Of a stretch of 64,000 bases of DNA, positions 33,144-41,809 are shown piece after piece. The stretch is from contig JAAYDT010000008.1 of assembly GCA_012729145.1 (NCBI GenBank), positions 23,629 to 87,628 on the forward strand, in the 5' to 3' direction. Origin of the DNA: Synergistaceae bacterium. Its GTDB lineage: Bacteria; Synergistota; Synergistia; Synergistales; Thermovirgaceae. Within the stretch, counting starts at the first letter, position 1, and every line of letters begins with the position of its first letter. The notes under the pieces are model-generated. The model was not told where the DNA came from, did no database searches, and worked only from the letters and a program-made list of their open reading frames with translations. Made by a program: the position numbers and the translations under genes.

Positions 33144-34979
33144 TTATATATGAAGGAGCATTTCAAGCTCTTCCAGGGTGGCTCCAAAAAGATCCAGGGT
33201 AGTCCTGACAGGCTCAGGGCTGGTCATGTCGACCCCGGCATCCCGAAGGACCTCGATGGCGGGGGCTGACCTTCCTCTTTCCAGGAAACGAAGGAACCGG
33301 TCAGCGGCTGTTCTTCCCTCTTCGAGGATACTTCTTGAAAGCGCTGTCGCCGCCGAGTAACCCGTTGCGTACTGGTAGACGTAGAAGGGTGAGTAGAAGT
33401 GGGGTATGCGGGCCCACTCGATCTCTATCTCCCTGTCGAGTTCTACCGCCGGGCCGTAGTAGGCTTCGTTGAGATCCCTCCACAGGGTGCAGAATGTCTC
33501 CGCCGTAGGGGCCTCGCCCCTTTCTGTCATTCCGTGAACCTCCCGTTCGAATTCGGCGAACATGGTCTGGCGGAAGACAGTCGTCCTGATCTGTTCAAGG
33601 CGATAGTTGAGGAGGTACATTCTTTCCTCGCGACTGGAGGCTGACCGGACAAGGTGGTCCAGGAGAAGGGCCTCGTTGGTAGTCGAGGCAACCTCGGCAA
33701 TGAATATGGAGTGACCGGAGTATACAAAGGGTTGTTCCCTGTCGGTAAAGAACCTGTGGAGGGCATGCCCCATCTCGTGTGCCAGGGTGAAGACATCCCT
33801 TATCCGGTCGTTGTAGTTGAGGAGGACATAGGGGTGAACAGGGTACGCTCCCCATGAATAGGCTCCACCCCTTTTCCCCCTGTTCTCGTAAACGTCGATC
33901 CATCCTCCTGAAAAACCCTCGTCCAGGGCGGCCAGGTAGGCTCCACCCAGGGACTTTAGCCCATCTCTGACCATCTCCAGGGCATCACGGTAAGGTATAT
34001 CCTGGCGGTACTCTTCCACCAGGGGTACGTAAAGGTCGAACATCCTTACCGGGGAAACATCCAGCACCTTCCCCCGGAGCTTTACATAGCGATGGAGCAG
34101 ATCGAGGCTTTCACGGACCCCGTCCACAAGGGAGGAGTAGACCGAAAGTGGAATATCGTCCCCGTGGAGGGCGGACTCGAGATCCGAGCCGAATCCCCTT
34201 GCCCTTGAATAGAATAGCGAACCCCGCAGGGCAGAGTTAAGGGATGCCGTGAGGGTATTCCTGTACCGGTCGTAAGTTCCGAAGAGGTTGTTGTAGGCGT
34301 CCTCTCTGACCCTACGGTCACGGCTCTGCAGGAAGGTTCCGAAACGTTCCTCCGAGAAAGGGACCTCCCTCCCATTCTCATCGCGTACAGGGGGGAAGGT
34401 CATGTCCGCATTGGTGAGCATGGAGAAAATGTTCTCCGGAGCGTGAGCAAGCTCTCCTGACGCGGCCAGCAGTTCCTCCTCCCTCGAAGACAACACATGT
34501 TCCCGCTTTCGAAGTATCTCTTCCAGGAAGAAACGATAGACCTCAAGATCCCCCTCTCGTTTCAGGAATTCCATGAGGGTTTCTTCGGGGATCTGGAGGA
34601 TCTCCGGTGTGACGAAGGCTTCAGAACGCGATGCCGCTACCGCCAGGGAGGTTGCTCTTGCTGCGAAGGCCTGGCCTGCCGGATCTCTGGTATCTTCATG
34701 GCTCTTCATGTGGGCGTAGGCGTACACCCTGGACGTCAGCTCGCCGATCCTGTCACAGAGCCTGAGGCATTCCAGCAGTGCCGAGGGCGAGGAAGAGAGC
34801 TTCGTCCTGAAGGCCTCAAGGGAATCCATGAGATCCCCTGCCTCTTTCAGGGCGTTCTCCCACTCGGTTGTGTCTCCAAAAAGGTCTTCAAGGGCCCATT
34901 TGAAGGTTTTCTCCAGATCTGACCTTTCGGGTATTGTACCTCTGCCTGCGTGGTCGCTGTCATGATCAGGGTCTTTCAT
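33144..34979 (-). CDS. pepF: Oligoendopeptidase F (M3 metallopeptidase)
   Basis: The 611-residue enzyme has an N-terminal helical M3 domain and the catalytic zinc motif H401-E402-x-x-H405 in LAHEMGHALHRFF, with a third ligand about 28 residues later in EVASTTNE. Other family motifs such as YPVHPYVLLNY are seen. PepF cuts peptides of about 7-17 residues in the cytoplasm and suits a peptide-fermenting cell. The start is at 34979, MKDPDHDSDH. It leads a two-gene unit with the MFS transporter. Confidence 0.95.
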   Translation of the reverse strand: MKDPDHDSDHAGRGTIPERSDLEKTFKWALEDLFGDTTEWENALKEAGDLMDSLEAFRTKLSSSPSALLECLRLCDRIGELTSRVYAYAHMKSHEDTRDPAGQAFAARATSLAVAASRSEAFVTPEILQIPEETLMEFLKREGDLEVYRFFLEEILRKREHVLSSREEELLAASGELAHAPENIFSMLTNADMTFPPVRDENGREVPFSEERFGTFLQSRDRRVREDAYNNLFGTYDRYRNTLTASLNSALRGSLFYSRARGFGSDLESALHGDDIPLSVYSSLVDGVRESLDLLHRYVKLRGKVLDVSPVRMFDLYVPLVEEYRQDIPYRDALEMVRDGLKSLGGAYLAALDEGFSGGWIDVYENRGKRGGAYSWGAYPVHPYVLLNYNDRIRDVFTLAHEMGHALHRFFTDREQPFVYSGHSIFIAEVASTTNEALLLDHLVRSASSREERMYLLNYRLEQIRTTVFRQTMFAEFEREVHGMTERGEAPTAETFCTLWRDLNEAYYGPAVELDREIEIEWARIPHFYSPFYVYQYATGYSAATALSRSILEEGRTAADRFLRFLERGRSAPAIEVLRDAGVDMTSPEPVRTTLDLFGATLEELEMLLHI

Positions 34980-35214
34980 CGTCAGGTCTCCTTCTGATCC
35001 TGCCCTGAAGGGTGAGGGGGATCCATGATGGGTGATCTTCCAGATAACCTAGATGCTAGCATAAGAAAGAACAAACTGCCTGACCTGTGATGGAAGTGAG
35101 AAGAAAGAGCCTCCCGGGATAACTCCGCTGTCAGAAAGAGAGAATTACCTGTGGGGGGGTAATAGGGTCTACAATAGATCATGACCATGCCGCGACAATC
35201 AAGGGGGAAGGTCG

Positions 35215-35940
35215 GTGCTGCAGGGATCTTTCGGATGGATCGCTCTTTTTGCTTTTCTGGCCGCTACTGTTAACGCCCTGGGCATCCTGGTGGTCTTCAG
35301 GTACAGGGAACAGGCCGAAAAGCTGATGCCATACCTGATGTGTTTCGCAGCGGGGGTCCTTATATCCACACCCCTGATGATAGCCCTCCCCGCAGCTCTG
35401 GAGAGGGATCCCCGCTCAGGATTCATGGCTCTTGGCGGGTTTTTGTTCATGTTCTTCTCCAACAAGGTTATCCGGCATTACACTCACGAGGAGGCACTGG
35501 CCTTCGGGATAACTGCCGCTCAGGGGATAGCGGTCCACTCGTTCGTGGACGGCATCGTCTATGCCGTCACCTTCGAGGTGAGCGTTCTGGTGGGGGTCCT
35601 CTCTGCAGGAGGACTCGTGGCACACGAGTTCGCGGAAGGAGTTATCACCTTCCTGATCCTCGTAAGGGGGGGAGTGAACAGAAGAGCAGCCATGGTCTCC
35701 GCTTTCCTGATAGCATCCCTTACCACACCTCTCGGGGCCTTTGTGGCCTACCCCTTTATAAGACCCCTGAGTGGTGGCACCCTGGGGTTGCTGCTCGGAT
35801 TCGTGTCTGGCGTGCTCATATATGTCTCTGCCTCGCACCTGCTCCCGGAGGCAAGGGGGCATGAAGAACGCCACTCACTTTTGGCTTTCATGGCAGGAGT
35901 GGTCCTTGCATCCTTTATTGTAATGACCCATGGACATTGA
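35215..35940 (+). CDS. ZIP family metal transporter
   Basis: The 241-residue protein has about eight helices. The ZIP core helices carry IAVHSFVDGIVYAV and GLVAHEFAEGVITFLI, the two metal-binding segments with His, Asp and Glu. Members import zinc, iron or manganese. The start is GTG at 35215 behind GGGGGAAGG. The 5' region shows no obvious metal-regulator box. A short secreted protein follows 50 bp downstream. Confidence 0.93.
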   Translation: MLQGSFGWIALFAFLAATVNALGILVVFRYREQAEKLMPYLMCFAAGVLISTPLMIALPAALERDPRSGFMALGGFLFMFFSNKVIRHYTHEEALAFGITAAQGIAVHSFVDGIVYAVTFEVSVLVGVLSAGGLVAHEFAEGVITFLILVRGGVNRRAAMVSAFLIASLTTPLGAFVAYPFIRPLSGGTLGLLLGFVSGVLIYVSASHLLPEARGHEERHSLLAFMAGVVLASFIVMTHGH

Positions 35941-35990
35941 ACGGCAGGGCAGGGTCCCTTCCTGGATGTTAACTTTATGGGGGGAGATGG

Positions 35991-36347
35991 ATGAGGCTGG
36001 AGAAGCGCTCAACGATAGCTGTTTTTCTGGCAGTCATGGTCCTTTTCAATCTTGCCTGCCAGAGTTTCGTTATGGCGGCAAATGCCTGGAGGGTGGATGT
36101 CTCTGAAGAGGCCATCGGGGGCTTCGGAAGGTTTATGGAGTTCGCCAGAGGTCTCTTCCGATCTGCCGAAGAGGATGGGGCTTCGGAAGGGTCGGGAAGC
36201 GAAAAGGCCTTTTCGACGAACCCCTTCGTCTATATCGCGGCCTTCTGGACAGAGATTGTGAACGCGCCAGAAGAAAGGTCTTTTTGGGAAAGGATCATAG
36301 CCTTTCTTGAGGCGGTAAAGGTGAAGGGACGGGGAATGATCATGTAA
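35991..36347 (+). CDS. Small exported or membrane-anchored protein, unknown
   Basis: The 118-residue protein starts with a hydrophobic stretch (IAVFLAVMVLFNLACQSFVM), probably a signal peptide or anchor. The lipobox is not standard (Asn at -3). The rest is polar with two short helices (GGFGRFMEFARGLF and FWERIIAFLEAVKV) and a GSGSEK linker. The start ATG follows GGGGGGAG. No family was recognised. Its 3' end runs into repeat DNA. Confidence 0.6.
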   Translation: MRLEKRSTIAVFLAVMVLFNLACQSFVMAANAWRVDVSEEAIGGFGRFMEFARGLFRSAEEDGASEGSGSEKAFSTNPFVYIAAFWTEIVNAPEERSFWERIIAFLEAVKVKGRGMIM

Positions 36348-36615
36348 CTCGTGACTCGTGACGGGTGAAATCCGTAAACCGTGAATCGTGAACCGAAAAA
36401 CAGATCTTGCACCACAGAGAAAACAAGGTCACTATTGGGCAGAGTCTGGATCGTTGATCTTTTCTTGCCTTTTCCGTTCACCGTTCACTGTTTGCCGTTC
36501 ACGCAGTTTACCCTTCGAGCATTGACCTTGGTTCAAACATTACGATTAACGACTCACGGTTCACGATTGACGGATCAAGATTTCCGATTCACAGATCACG
36601 GTCTTGTAAAAACGG
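36345..36615. repeat. Mosaic intergenic repeat region
   Basis: The 294-bp gap before ppnP is densely packed with repeat words on both strands: ACTCGTGACTCGTGACGGG, AAACCGTGAATCGTGAACCG followed by AAAAACAG, CCGTTCACCGTTCACTG, TTTGCCGTTCACGC, ACGATTAACGACTCACGG, TTCACGATTGACGG, CCGATTCACAGATCACGG. No gene is visible. The string TCGTGAACCGAAAA is shared exactly with 37.4 kb. Confidence 0.75.
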
Positions 36616-36641
36616 TCCACTAAACGAAAGGAGGTCTCGCA

Positions 36642-36962
36642 ATGAAGGAAAAGTTCGAGAACGTTACTCTTGTAAGCAAGGCCAATGTCTATCTTGACGG
36701 CAAGGTGACCAGCAGGACCTTCTTCCTCCCCTCGGGAGAGAGGAAGACGGCGGGCATCTTCCTGCCCGGAGAGTACGAGTTCGGAACTAACGAGGCTGAA
36801 ATAATGGATGTCGTTCAGGGTAGTGCGGAGGTACTGCTCCCCGGAGAGACGGAATGGAAAAAGTTCGGTCCCGGTGAGTGCTTCAGGATTCCTTCAAAGA
36901 GCTCCTTTAAACTAAAGATCGGGGAAGTTCTCGACTATATCTGCTCATACATCAAGGAGTGA
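36642..36962 (+). CDS. ppnP: Pyrimidine/purine nucleoside phosphorylase PpnP
   Basis: The 106-residue protein is a single cupin of the PpnP (former DUF1255) family, with SKANVYLDGKVTSRTF, KTAGIFLPGEYEFGT and FRIPSKSSFKLKIGE. E. coli PpnP phosphorolyses uridine, adenosine and other nucleosides. The SD AAAGGAGGT is strong. It sits alone between a repeat region and a hairpin. Confidence 0.93.
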   Translation: MKEKFENVTLVSKANVYLDGKVTSRTFFLPSGERKTAGIFLPGEYEFGTNEAEIMDVVQGSAEVLLPGETEWKKFGPGECFRIPSKSSFKLKIGEVLDYICSYIKE

Positions 36963-36976
36963 CAAACCCTTCGTTG

Positions 36977-37008
36977 CTCCTGGGGGATAAGCCCGTCACC
37001 CCCAGGAG
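36977..37008. terminator. Hairpin after ppnP
   Basis: A 10-bp stem (CTCCTGGGGG, 36977-36986, with CCCCCAGGAG, 36999-37008) separates ppnP from the convergent small membrane gene. The T-tract is weak. Confidence 0.5.
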
Positions 37009-37009
37009 T

Positions 37010-37255
37010 CTATCGGTTGGAGAAGTAGATGAAGAACATGACCCCCATGAAAAAACCTACCGACAAGGCTTTCACGATCCTTGAAGTATCCCTTCTTTCC
37101 GGTCTTTTCGGGTCGAAATATCCGGACGGGGATCCTGTTCTTTCTTTTTTACGTCTCTTCCCTGTAAATTTGTCCGCATAGGAATAAGTCAGGAAACCCG
37201 CACCCAGGCCCATAAAAACGGCGCCTGCCAGTGGCTGTAGCAAAGAACCGTCCAT
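37010..37255 (-). CDS. Small two-helix membrane protein, unknown
   Basis: The 81-residue protein has one membrane helix at each end (PLAGAVFMGLGAGFLTYSY and ALSVGFFMGVMFFIYFS) and a basic middle (GKRRKKERTG, KRPERRDT). The ATG at 37255 is preceded on the minus strand by GGGAAGGGG. The frame stays open further upstream, but that part encodes repeat DNA translated as nonsense. No family was recognised; it could be a small accessory membrane subunit. Confidence 0.5.
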   Translation of the reverse strand: MDGSLLQPLAGAVFMGLGAGFLTYSYADKFTGKRRKKERTGSPSGYFDPKRPERRDTSRIVKALSVGFFMGVMFFIYFSNR

Positions 37256-37399
37256 CGGTCTACCCCTTCCCGGGAGGAGTCTTTCTCCTTCCAATATTGC
37301 AGAGGCTATCCTTTCAGGGAAGACCGTGTCAAGGGCGACCTGTCGGGATGCCTTATTCGGGAGGATCCCCTGGGCGAAGATGTGATGGAAGGTGAGAAG

Positions 37400-37455
37400 A
37401 AAAACCCGTGAATCATAAATCGTGATTCGTGGATCGTGAACCGAAAAGGCTGAAA
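37400..37455. repeat. Mosaic intergenic repeat
   Basis: CGTGAATCATAAATCGTG, ATTCGTGGATCG and TCGTGAACCGAAAA follow one another, matching the words at 21.9 and 36.4 kb, in the gap between two minus-strand genes. Confidence 0.65.
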
Positions 37456-37479
37456 AAGAAAGCGGCAGGAAGGACAGGA

Positions 37480-38781
37480 TCAAGCGCGTACCCTGTCGCT
37501 GCGCTTGGGGCTCCCGTCATCATTCCCTGCCTCGTTCATCCCCTTGTCGACATCCACCTTGCGGAGCAGGAAGATCCCTCCTGCGAAGAAAAGGATCAGG
37601 GAGACTATCCCCATACGGGTGGAGCCGGTGAGTTGCGTCAGAACCGCAAAAAGGGCAGGTCCGGCCACTCCCGAGAATTTGCTGAATATGTCGTAAAGGG
37701 CGAAGAACTCCCCCGTCCTTGCCCGGGGGACCATTACGCCGTAAGTGCTCCGGCTGATGGCCTGGACACCTCCCTGGACCATTCCTACAGCAATGGCCAG
37801 GACCCAGAAGTGCCATGCCCTTTCCAGGAAGAAGGCGCCGAAAGAAATGACACCGTACCATATCAGCCCTATGGTTATTGCCGCCTTGCCCCCCACCCTT
37901 AGGGAGAGTTTCCCGAAGAGGATGGAGAAGGGGGCTCCGACGAACTGGGTGGCGAGAAGGGCCCCAACGAGGTGCAGCATCCCTATACCTTTCTCGGCAC
38001 CGTAGATGGCGGCCATCTTCATTATCGTGCCGACGCCGTCGTTATAAAGCCAGAAAGCGACCAGGAAAACCAGTAATTCCCGGTAGCGCCTGATGTTCCT
38101 CAGGGTCTCCGCCAGTTGACCGAACCCCCGGGTAAGTACGTGCCCCCCTTCAACTGCACCATTGACCTCGACAACCGGCTCCGGGACAAGGACCATCAAG
38201 GGTATCGTGAAGGTGATCCACCACAGCCCGACGGACAGGAAAGACAATCTTGCTCCAAGGCCTCCCGGGAGAAGAACCACCGCTGCAATGTTGGCGGCAA
38301 GTAGTGCGCCTCCCCCAAGATATCCCCATGCGTACCCTCTGGACGATATCTCGTCGATCCTGCCATGGGGGGCGATGTGGGGGAGAAGAGAGTCGTAGAA
38401 GATCATGGACAGGGAAAACCCCAGGCTTCCAAGGGCGTAAAGAGCCAGTGCCCTCATCCAGTCGCCGTATCCGACGGTGAAAAGGAAACCCGTAGAAACT
38501 GCCCCCAGGAGCGTGAAGACAAGCAGGAACCGTTTCTTCAGTCCCCCTATGTCAGCCATGCTCCCAAGGACCGGAGCCAATGAAGCCCCTATCAGAAGAG
38601 CAAGGGATGATGTGTACCCCCAAAGGGCAGCTGGGGAGTTGGGTGCCAGTCCGGCAGCTGCCACCTCCCTGAAGTACACGGGCAGGAGGGCCGCCATTAT
38701 GGTGGTCGCGAAGGCAGAATTCCCGGCATCATAGAGGCACCAGGCCTTTACCTGTTTCTCTTTGCAGCTGTCAGATCTCAT
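37480..38781 (-). CDS. UMF1-type MFS transporter
   Basis: The 433-residue protein has about 12 helices and the UMF1/Atg22-like N-terminal signature KAWCLYDAGNSAFATTIMAALLPVYF, followed by GSMADIGGLKKRFL. The group moves amino acids or unknown solutes. The start is placed at ATG 38781; upstream in-frame codons exist but lie in the non-coding region facing the DhaL-DegV gene. It is divergent from that gene, and its end lies beside repeat DNA. Confidence 0.82.
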   Translation of the reverse strand: MRSDSCKEKQVKAWCLYDAGNSAFATTIMAALLPVYFREVAAAGLAPNSPAALWGYTSSLALLIGASLAPVLGSMADIGGLKKRFLLVFTLLGAVSTGFLFTVGYGDWMRALALYALGSLGFSLSMIFYDSLLPHIAPHGRIDEISSRGYAWGYLGGGALLAANIAAVVLLPGGLGARLSFLSVGLWWITFTIPLMVLVPEPVVEVNGAVEGGHVLTRGFGQLAETLRNIRRYRELLVFLVAFWLYNDGVGTIMKMAAIYGAEKGIGMLHLVGALLATQFVGAPFSILFGKLSLRVGGKAAITIGLIWYGVISFGAFFLERAWHFWVLAIAVGMVQGGVQAISRSTYGVMVPRARTGEFFALYDIFSKFSGVAGPALFAVLTQLTGSTRMGIVSLILFFAGGIFLLRKVDVDKGMNEAGNDDGSPKRSDRVRA

Positions 38782-38927
38782 AGGGACAATTCTAACCTTT
38801 CCTTCAACGGGGGGCATCCCGGATAAGGGCCTTTTTGCCGACAGACCGAAAGGGCTTTTTTTGGTATCCTTGACCGGGTATTTCCTGAAGGATCTACCGG
38901 AGCCGAAAATATACAAGAGGTGGATAC

Positions 38928-40703
38928 ATGAAGATAAGAACCCTTGATGGGCCGCGCCTCCACAGGGGGTTCTCTGCCGGCGCCCTCAACGTAAGGGCAA
39001 GGCAGGAGGTCCTGAACAGCATGAACGTCTTCCCGGTCCCCGACGGGGACACGGGGACGAACCTCGCAGCGACCGTTCAATCCGTTTCGGAAGGGACGGT
39101 GATCAGCCGTTCCCTTTCGGAGACGAGTTCCTCCATGGCAGACGCCGCCCTCATGGGGGCCCGCGGCAACTCAGGCCTTATTTTCGCCCAGTTCCTCTAC
39201 GGGTTCTCCCAGGGGTCCGGTGGTCGGGAAGAGCTGGACGTTAAGGCCTTCGGCAAGGCCGTATCCGGGGCAATACCCTATGCCAGGGAGGCTCTAAGCA
39301 AGCCTGTGGAGGGAACTATCCTGACGGTGATGGAGGACTGGGCCTCAGAGGTGGGAGCACTCGCCAGGCGCTACAGTGATTTTGCCCATATCCTGCCCGG
39401 ATCGTTGGAAGTGGCCAGGAAGTCCCTTAAAGAGACACCTTCGAGACTACCGGTCCTTGCGAAGGCAGGGGTTCTCGATGCCGGCGCCCAGGGGTTCGTG
39501 GATTTCCTGGAGGGGATAGTCTCCTTCCTTGAGAGCGGTGATCTCAGACAGTTCTCGAAGCTGTCAGGGACACCGTCGATCCAGCACATCCACGAGGACT
39601 TTCAGGATAACGAACCTTCCTTCAGGTACTGTACCGAGGCACTCCTCTGTGGAGAGAGGATGGACATCAAGACCATAAGGGCCGAGATGCAGCCCTTTGG
39701 GGACTCCCTCATCGTCGGCGGGCACGGGGGGAAGGTCAGGGTTCATATCCATACTGACACCCCTGGCCGGCTGTTCTTCACGATCAAGAAACACGGTGCC
39801 CTCACCCAGCAGAAAGCCGATGACATGAGGCGACAGGTTGATGTCTGCAGGAAAAGGATGCACTCCGTGGCCCTTGTAACGGACTCCACCTGTGATCTGC
39901 CCCAGGAATTCCTTGACAGGAACCAGATCCACGTGGTTCCTCTCCGCCTGGCTTTTGGGGAGAGCGTCTTTATCGACAGGGTGACCATATCCTCCGAACA
40001 GTTCTACACTCTCCTGGAAGAGTCCGGAGAGAGGCCTGTAAGTTCCCAACCCTCCATCTCCGACTTCGAAAGGACCTACCGGTTCCTCCTCGAGCACTAC
40101 AACTCGGTCATTGCTGTGCATATCTCGTCTAAGCTGAGCGGGACATGGAACGCCAGCAGGGCTGCCGCAGAAAAGGTGGGGGGGATGATCACCGTGATCG
40201 ATTCCAGGACGGCTTCAGCTCCTCTGGGCCTGCTGGTCATGAGGGCTGCCCAGGCCCTGAACGAAGGGAAAGGCCACGAGGAGACCGTCTCCCTTATCGA
40301 GGCCGGGATCCCTGGAGCGAAGATCTTTGTCAGCCTGAAGACCCTGAAGTATATGGTCAGGGGGGGGAGAGTAAGCCCAGCCAAGGGACTTCTTGCGACC
40401 CTTCTTAACCTGAAGCCGATAATCACCGTAAACGAAGAGGGCTTCGCCAGATCCCTCGGACAGACCAGGGGCTGGGAGGCCAACGTCAACAAGATCCGTG
40501 AGATCATAGACCAGGAGTGCCGGAGAGCAAGGGTCTGGAACTATTGCGTCGTTCATGCCCATTCTCCGGCTTCGGCTGAGGCGGCCGCTTCCGGAATGCG
40601 GGAGATCGTTGGAAGTGATCCCGCTTACGTAATGGACATATCACCTGTCCTTGGGGCCCATTCAGGGATAGGTTCAGTGGCCGTAGGGATCCTGGTGGAA
40701 TAG
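38928..40703 (+). CDS. FakA-FakB fusion: DhaL kinase domain plus DegV domain
   Basis: Residues 1-205 are a DhaL/DAK2 kinase domain (NVFPVPDGDTGTNLAA, with D39 and D41 as metal ligands, then LMGARGNSGLIFAQFLYGF). Residues about 210-305 match the middle region of FakA (SFRYCTEALLCG, FGDSLIVGGHGGKVRVHIHTD, RQVDVC). Residues about 312-591 are a DegV fatty-acid-binding domain like FakB (VALVTDSTCDLPQEF, SSQPSISDF, HISSKLSGTWNAS). Separate FakA and FakB together phosphorylate exogenous fatty acids to acyl-phosphates. This protein combines both. Its ATG has GAGGTGG upstream, and two more genes follow within 65 bp. Confidence 0.92.
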   Translation: MKIRTLDGPRLHRGFSAGALNVRARQEVLNSMNVFPVPDGDTGTNLAATVQSVSEGTVISRSLSETSSSMADAALMGARGNSGLIFAQFLYGFSQGSGGREELDVKAFGKAVSGAIPYAREALSKPVEGTILTVMEDWASEVGALARRYSDFAHILPGSLEVARKSLKETPSRLPVLAKAGVLDAGAQGFVDFLEGIVSFLESGDLRQFSKLSGTPSIQHIHEDFQDNEPSFRYCTEALLCGERMDIKTIRAEMQPFGDSLIVGGHGGKVRVHIHTDTPGRLFFTIKKHGALTQQKADDMRRQVDVCRKRMHSVALVTDSTCDLPQEFLDRNQIHVVPLRLAFGESVFIDRVTISSEQFYTLLEESGERPVSSQPSISDFERTYRFLLEHYNSVIAVHISSKLSGTWNASRAAAEKVGGMITVIDSRTASAPLGLLVMRAAQALNEGKGHEETVSLIEAGIPGAKIFVSLKTLKYMVRGGRVSPAKGLLATLLNLKPIITVNEEGFARSLGQTRGWEANVNKIREIIDQECRRARVWNYCVVHAHSPASAEAAASGMREIVGSDPAYVMDISPVLGAHSGIGSVAVGILVE

Positions 40704-40711
40704 AGGTCGAT

Positions 40712-41032
40712 ATGGGAGATATCAGGAAGAACCCTTCGGAAGACGACAAGAAACAGGTTACGGAACGCCTTGCGGAAGTGATCGAGAGATCCCGGGTAAT
40801 GGCCAACCTCGAGATACTGCTGGACAGACGTAAACTGATCTGGAACAACTTCCTTGCCGGACTGGCAAAGGGTGTTGGTTTCGGGGTGGGGTTGACAGTC
40901 CTTGCTGCGGTGGTCATATACTTTCTGGTGATCGTTCTCAAGTCCATTGTCGCGTTGAACATCCCTGTGATCGGTAACTATATCGCCGACCTGGTCCAGC
41001 TGGTTCAGGATCAGATCCAGAATCAGCGCTGA
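40712..41032 (+). CDS. DUF5665 membrane protein
   Basis: The 106-residue protein matches the DUF5665 pattern: a basic charged helix (RSRVMANLEILLDRRKLIWNNFLAGLAKGVGFGVGLT) followed by one membrane helix (VLAAVVIYFLVIVLKSIV) and an amphipathic tail. Function is unknown. It starts 8 bp after the FakA-FakB fusion and is probably in the same transcript. Confidence 0.8.
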   Translation: MGDIRKNPSEDDKKQVTERLAEVIERSRVMANLEILLDRRKLIWNNFLAGLAKGVGFGVGLTVLAAVVIYFLVIVLKSIVALNIPVIGNYIADLVQLVQDQIQNQR

Positions 41033-41099
41033 AAGGCCTTGCCGGTGACCTGTCAGGGGGCGGTGGGTCCTCATGTCGTTAAAGGAGGAGGGGCAGTCC

Positions 41100-41735
41100 A
41101 TGTTCTCAACGAGGCGGAGGAAGTGGTCTCTTCCGGGCGCCTTTGTCGTTGTTATGATCCTTTCAGCTCTGGGGCTGGGAGGCTATCTGTTGCTGGAGAG
41201 GTTGTCGCCAGCAAGAACCCGGGCCATTCAGGCGGCAGAGGATCAACGTATCGCCCCGGCGGAACAGGACCAGCATCCTGCCCCTGATGCTGACAGGATA
41301 GAGGTTTTCGTAGCAGAGAACGGTCTTGAGGAAAGTTTCTGGATCCTCATAGGGAAGGGCTGTTTCGAACTCTCCACGTGGAACGGTACAGAAAGGGAGG
41401 CAGTTTTCCCGATCGCTGTCGGAGAGAACCCGGGCAACAAGGAGAGGGTGGGGGACAGGAGAACCCCTGAAGGAGTTTTCCGCGTCGAAAGGACCCACGA
41501 TTCCAGGACCTGGGTCCATGATTTCGGAGACGGGAAGGGACCTGTCGAAGGGGCTTACGGGCCTTTCTTCATAAGGCTTGAGACGGGGTGGAAGGGGATA
41601 GGGATACACGGAACTCATGACCCTTCTTCACTGGGTAAAATGGTTACCGAGGGTTGCATAAGGATGAGCAACGAGGCGGTCATGGAGATCGTCGAAAGAT
41701 CCGTACCCGGAACAGTCGTGATAATAGAACCCTGA
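41100..41735 (+). CDS. Membrane-anchored L,D-transpeptidase (YkuD domain)
   Basis: The 211-residue protein has one N-terminal membrane anchor (AFVVVMILSALGLGGYLLL), a proline/alanine-rich linker, and a YkuD domain (about 65-205). The active site is H170-G-T-H173 and C186 in TEGCIRMSN. The residue before Gly-Cys is Glu instead of the usual His (SHGC). Such enzymes form 3-3 peptidoglycan cross-links or attach proteins. The ATG at 41100 has AAAGGAGG and GGAGGAGGGG upstream, so the earlier ATG at 41073 is less likely. Confidence 0.9.
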   Translation: MFSTRRRKWSLPGAFVVVMILSALGLGGYLLLERLSPARTRAIQAAEDQRIAPAEQDQHPAPDADRIEVFVAENGLEESFWILIGKGCFELSTWNGTEREAVFPIAVGENPGNKERVGDRRTPEGVFRVERTHDSRTWVHDFGDGKGPVEGAYGPFFIRLETGWKGIGIHGTHDPSSLGKMVTEGCIRMSNEAVMEIVERSVPGTVVIIEP

Positions 41736-41809
41736 GGATATCTGGAAAGCAGGCCCGATCCGTACCGCGGAAGGCGGGAAGAAAAAAACGATCAAGGAGA
41801 GTGGTCCCA

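Noticed and set aside
36381..36623. An 80-codon open frame in the repeat region before ppnP
   Set aside because: It translates the degenerate repeat words (strings such as LTTHGSRLTDQDFRFTDHG) and has no SD or homology.
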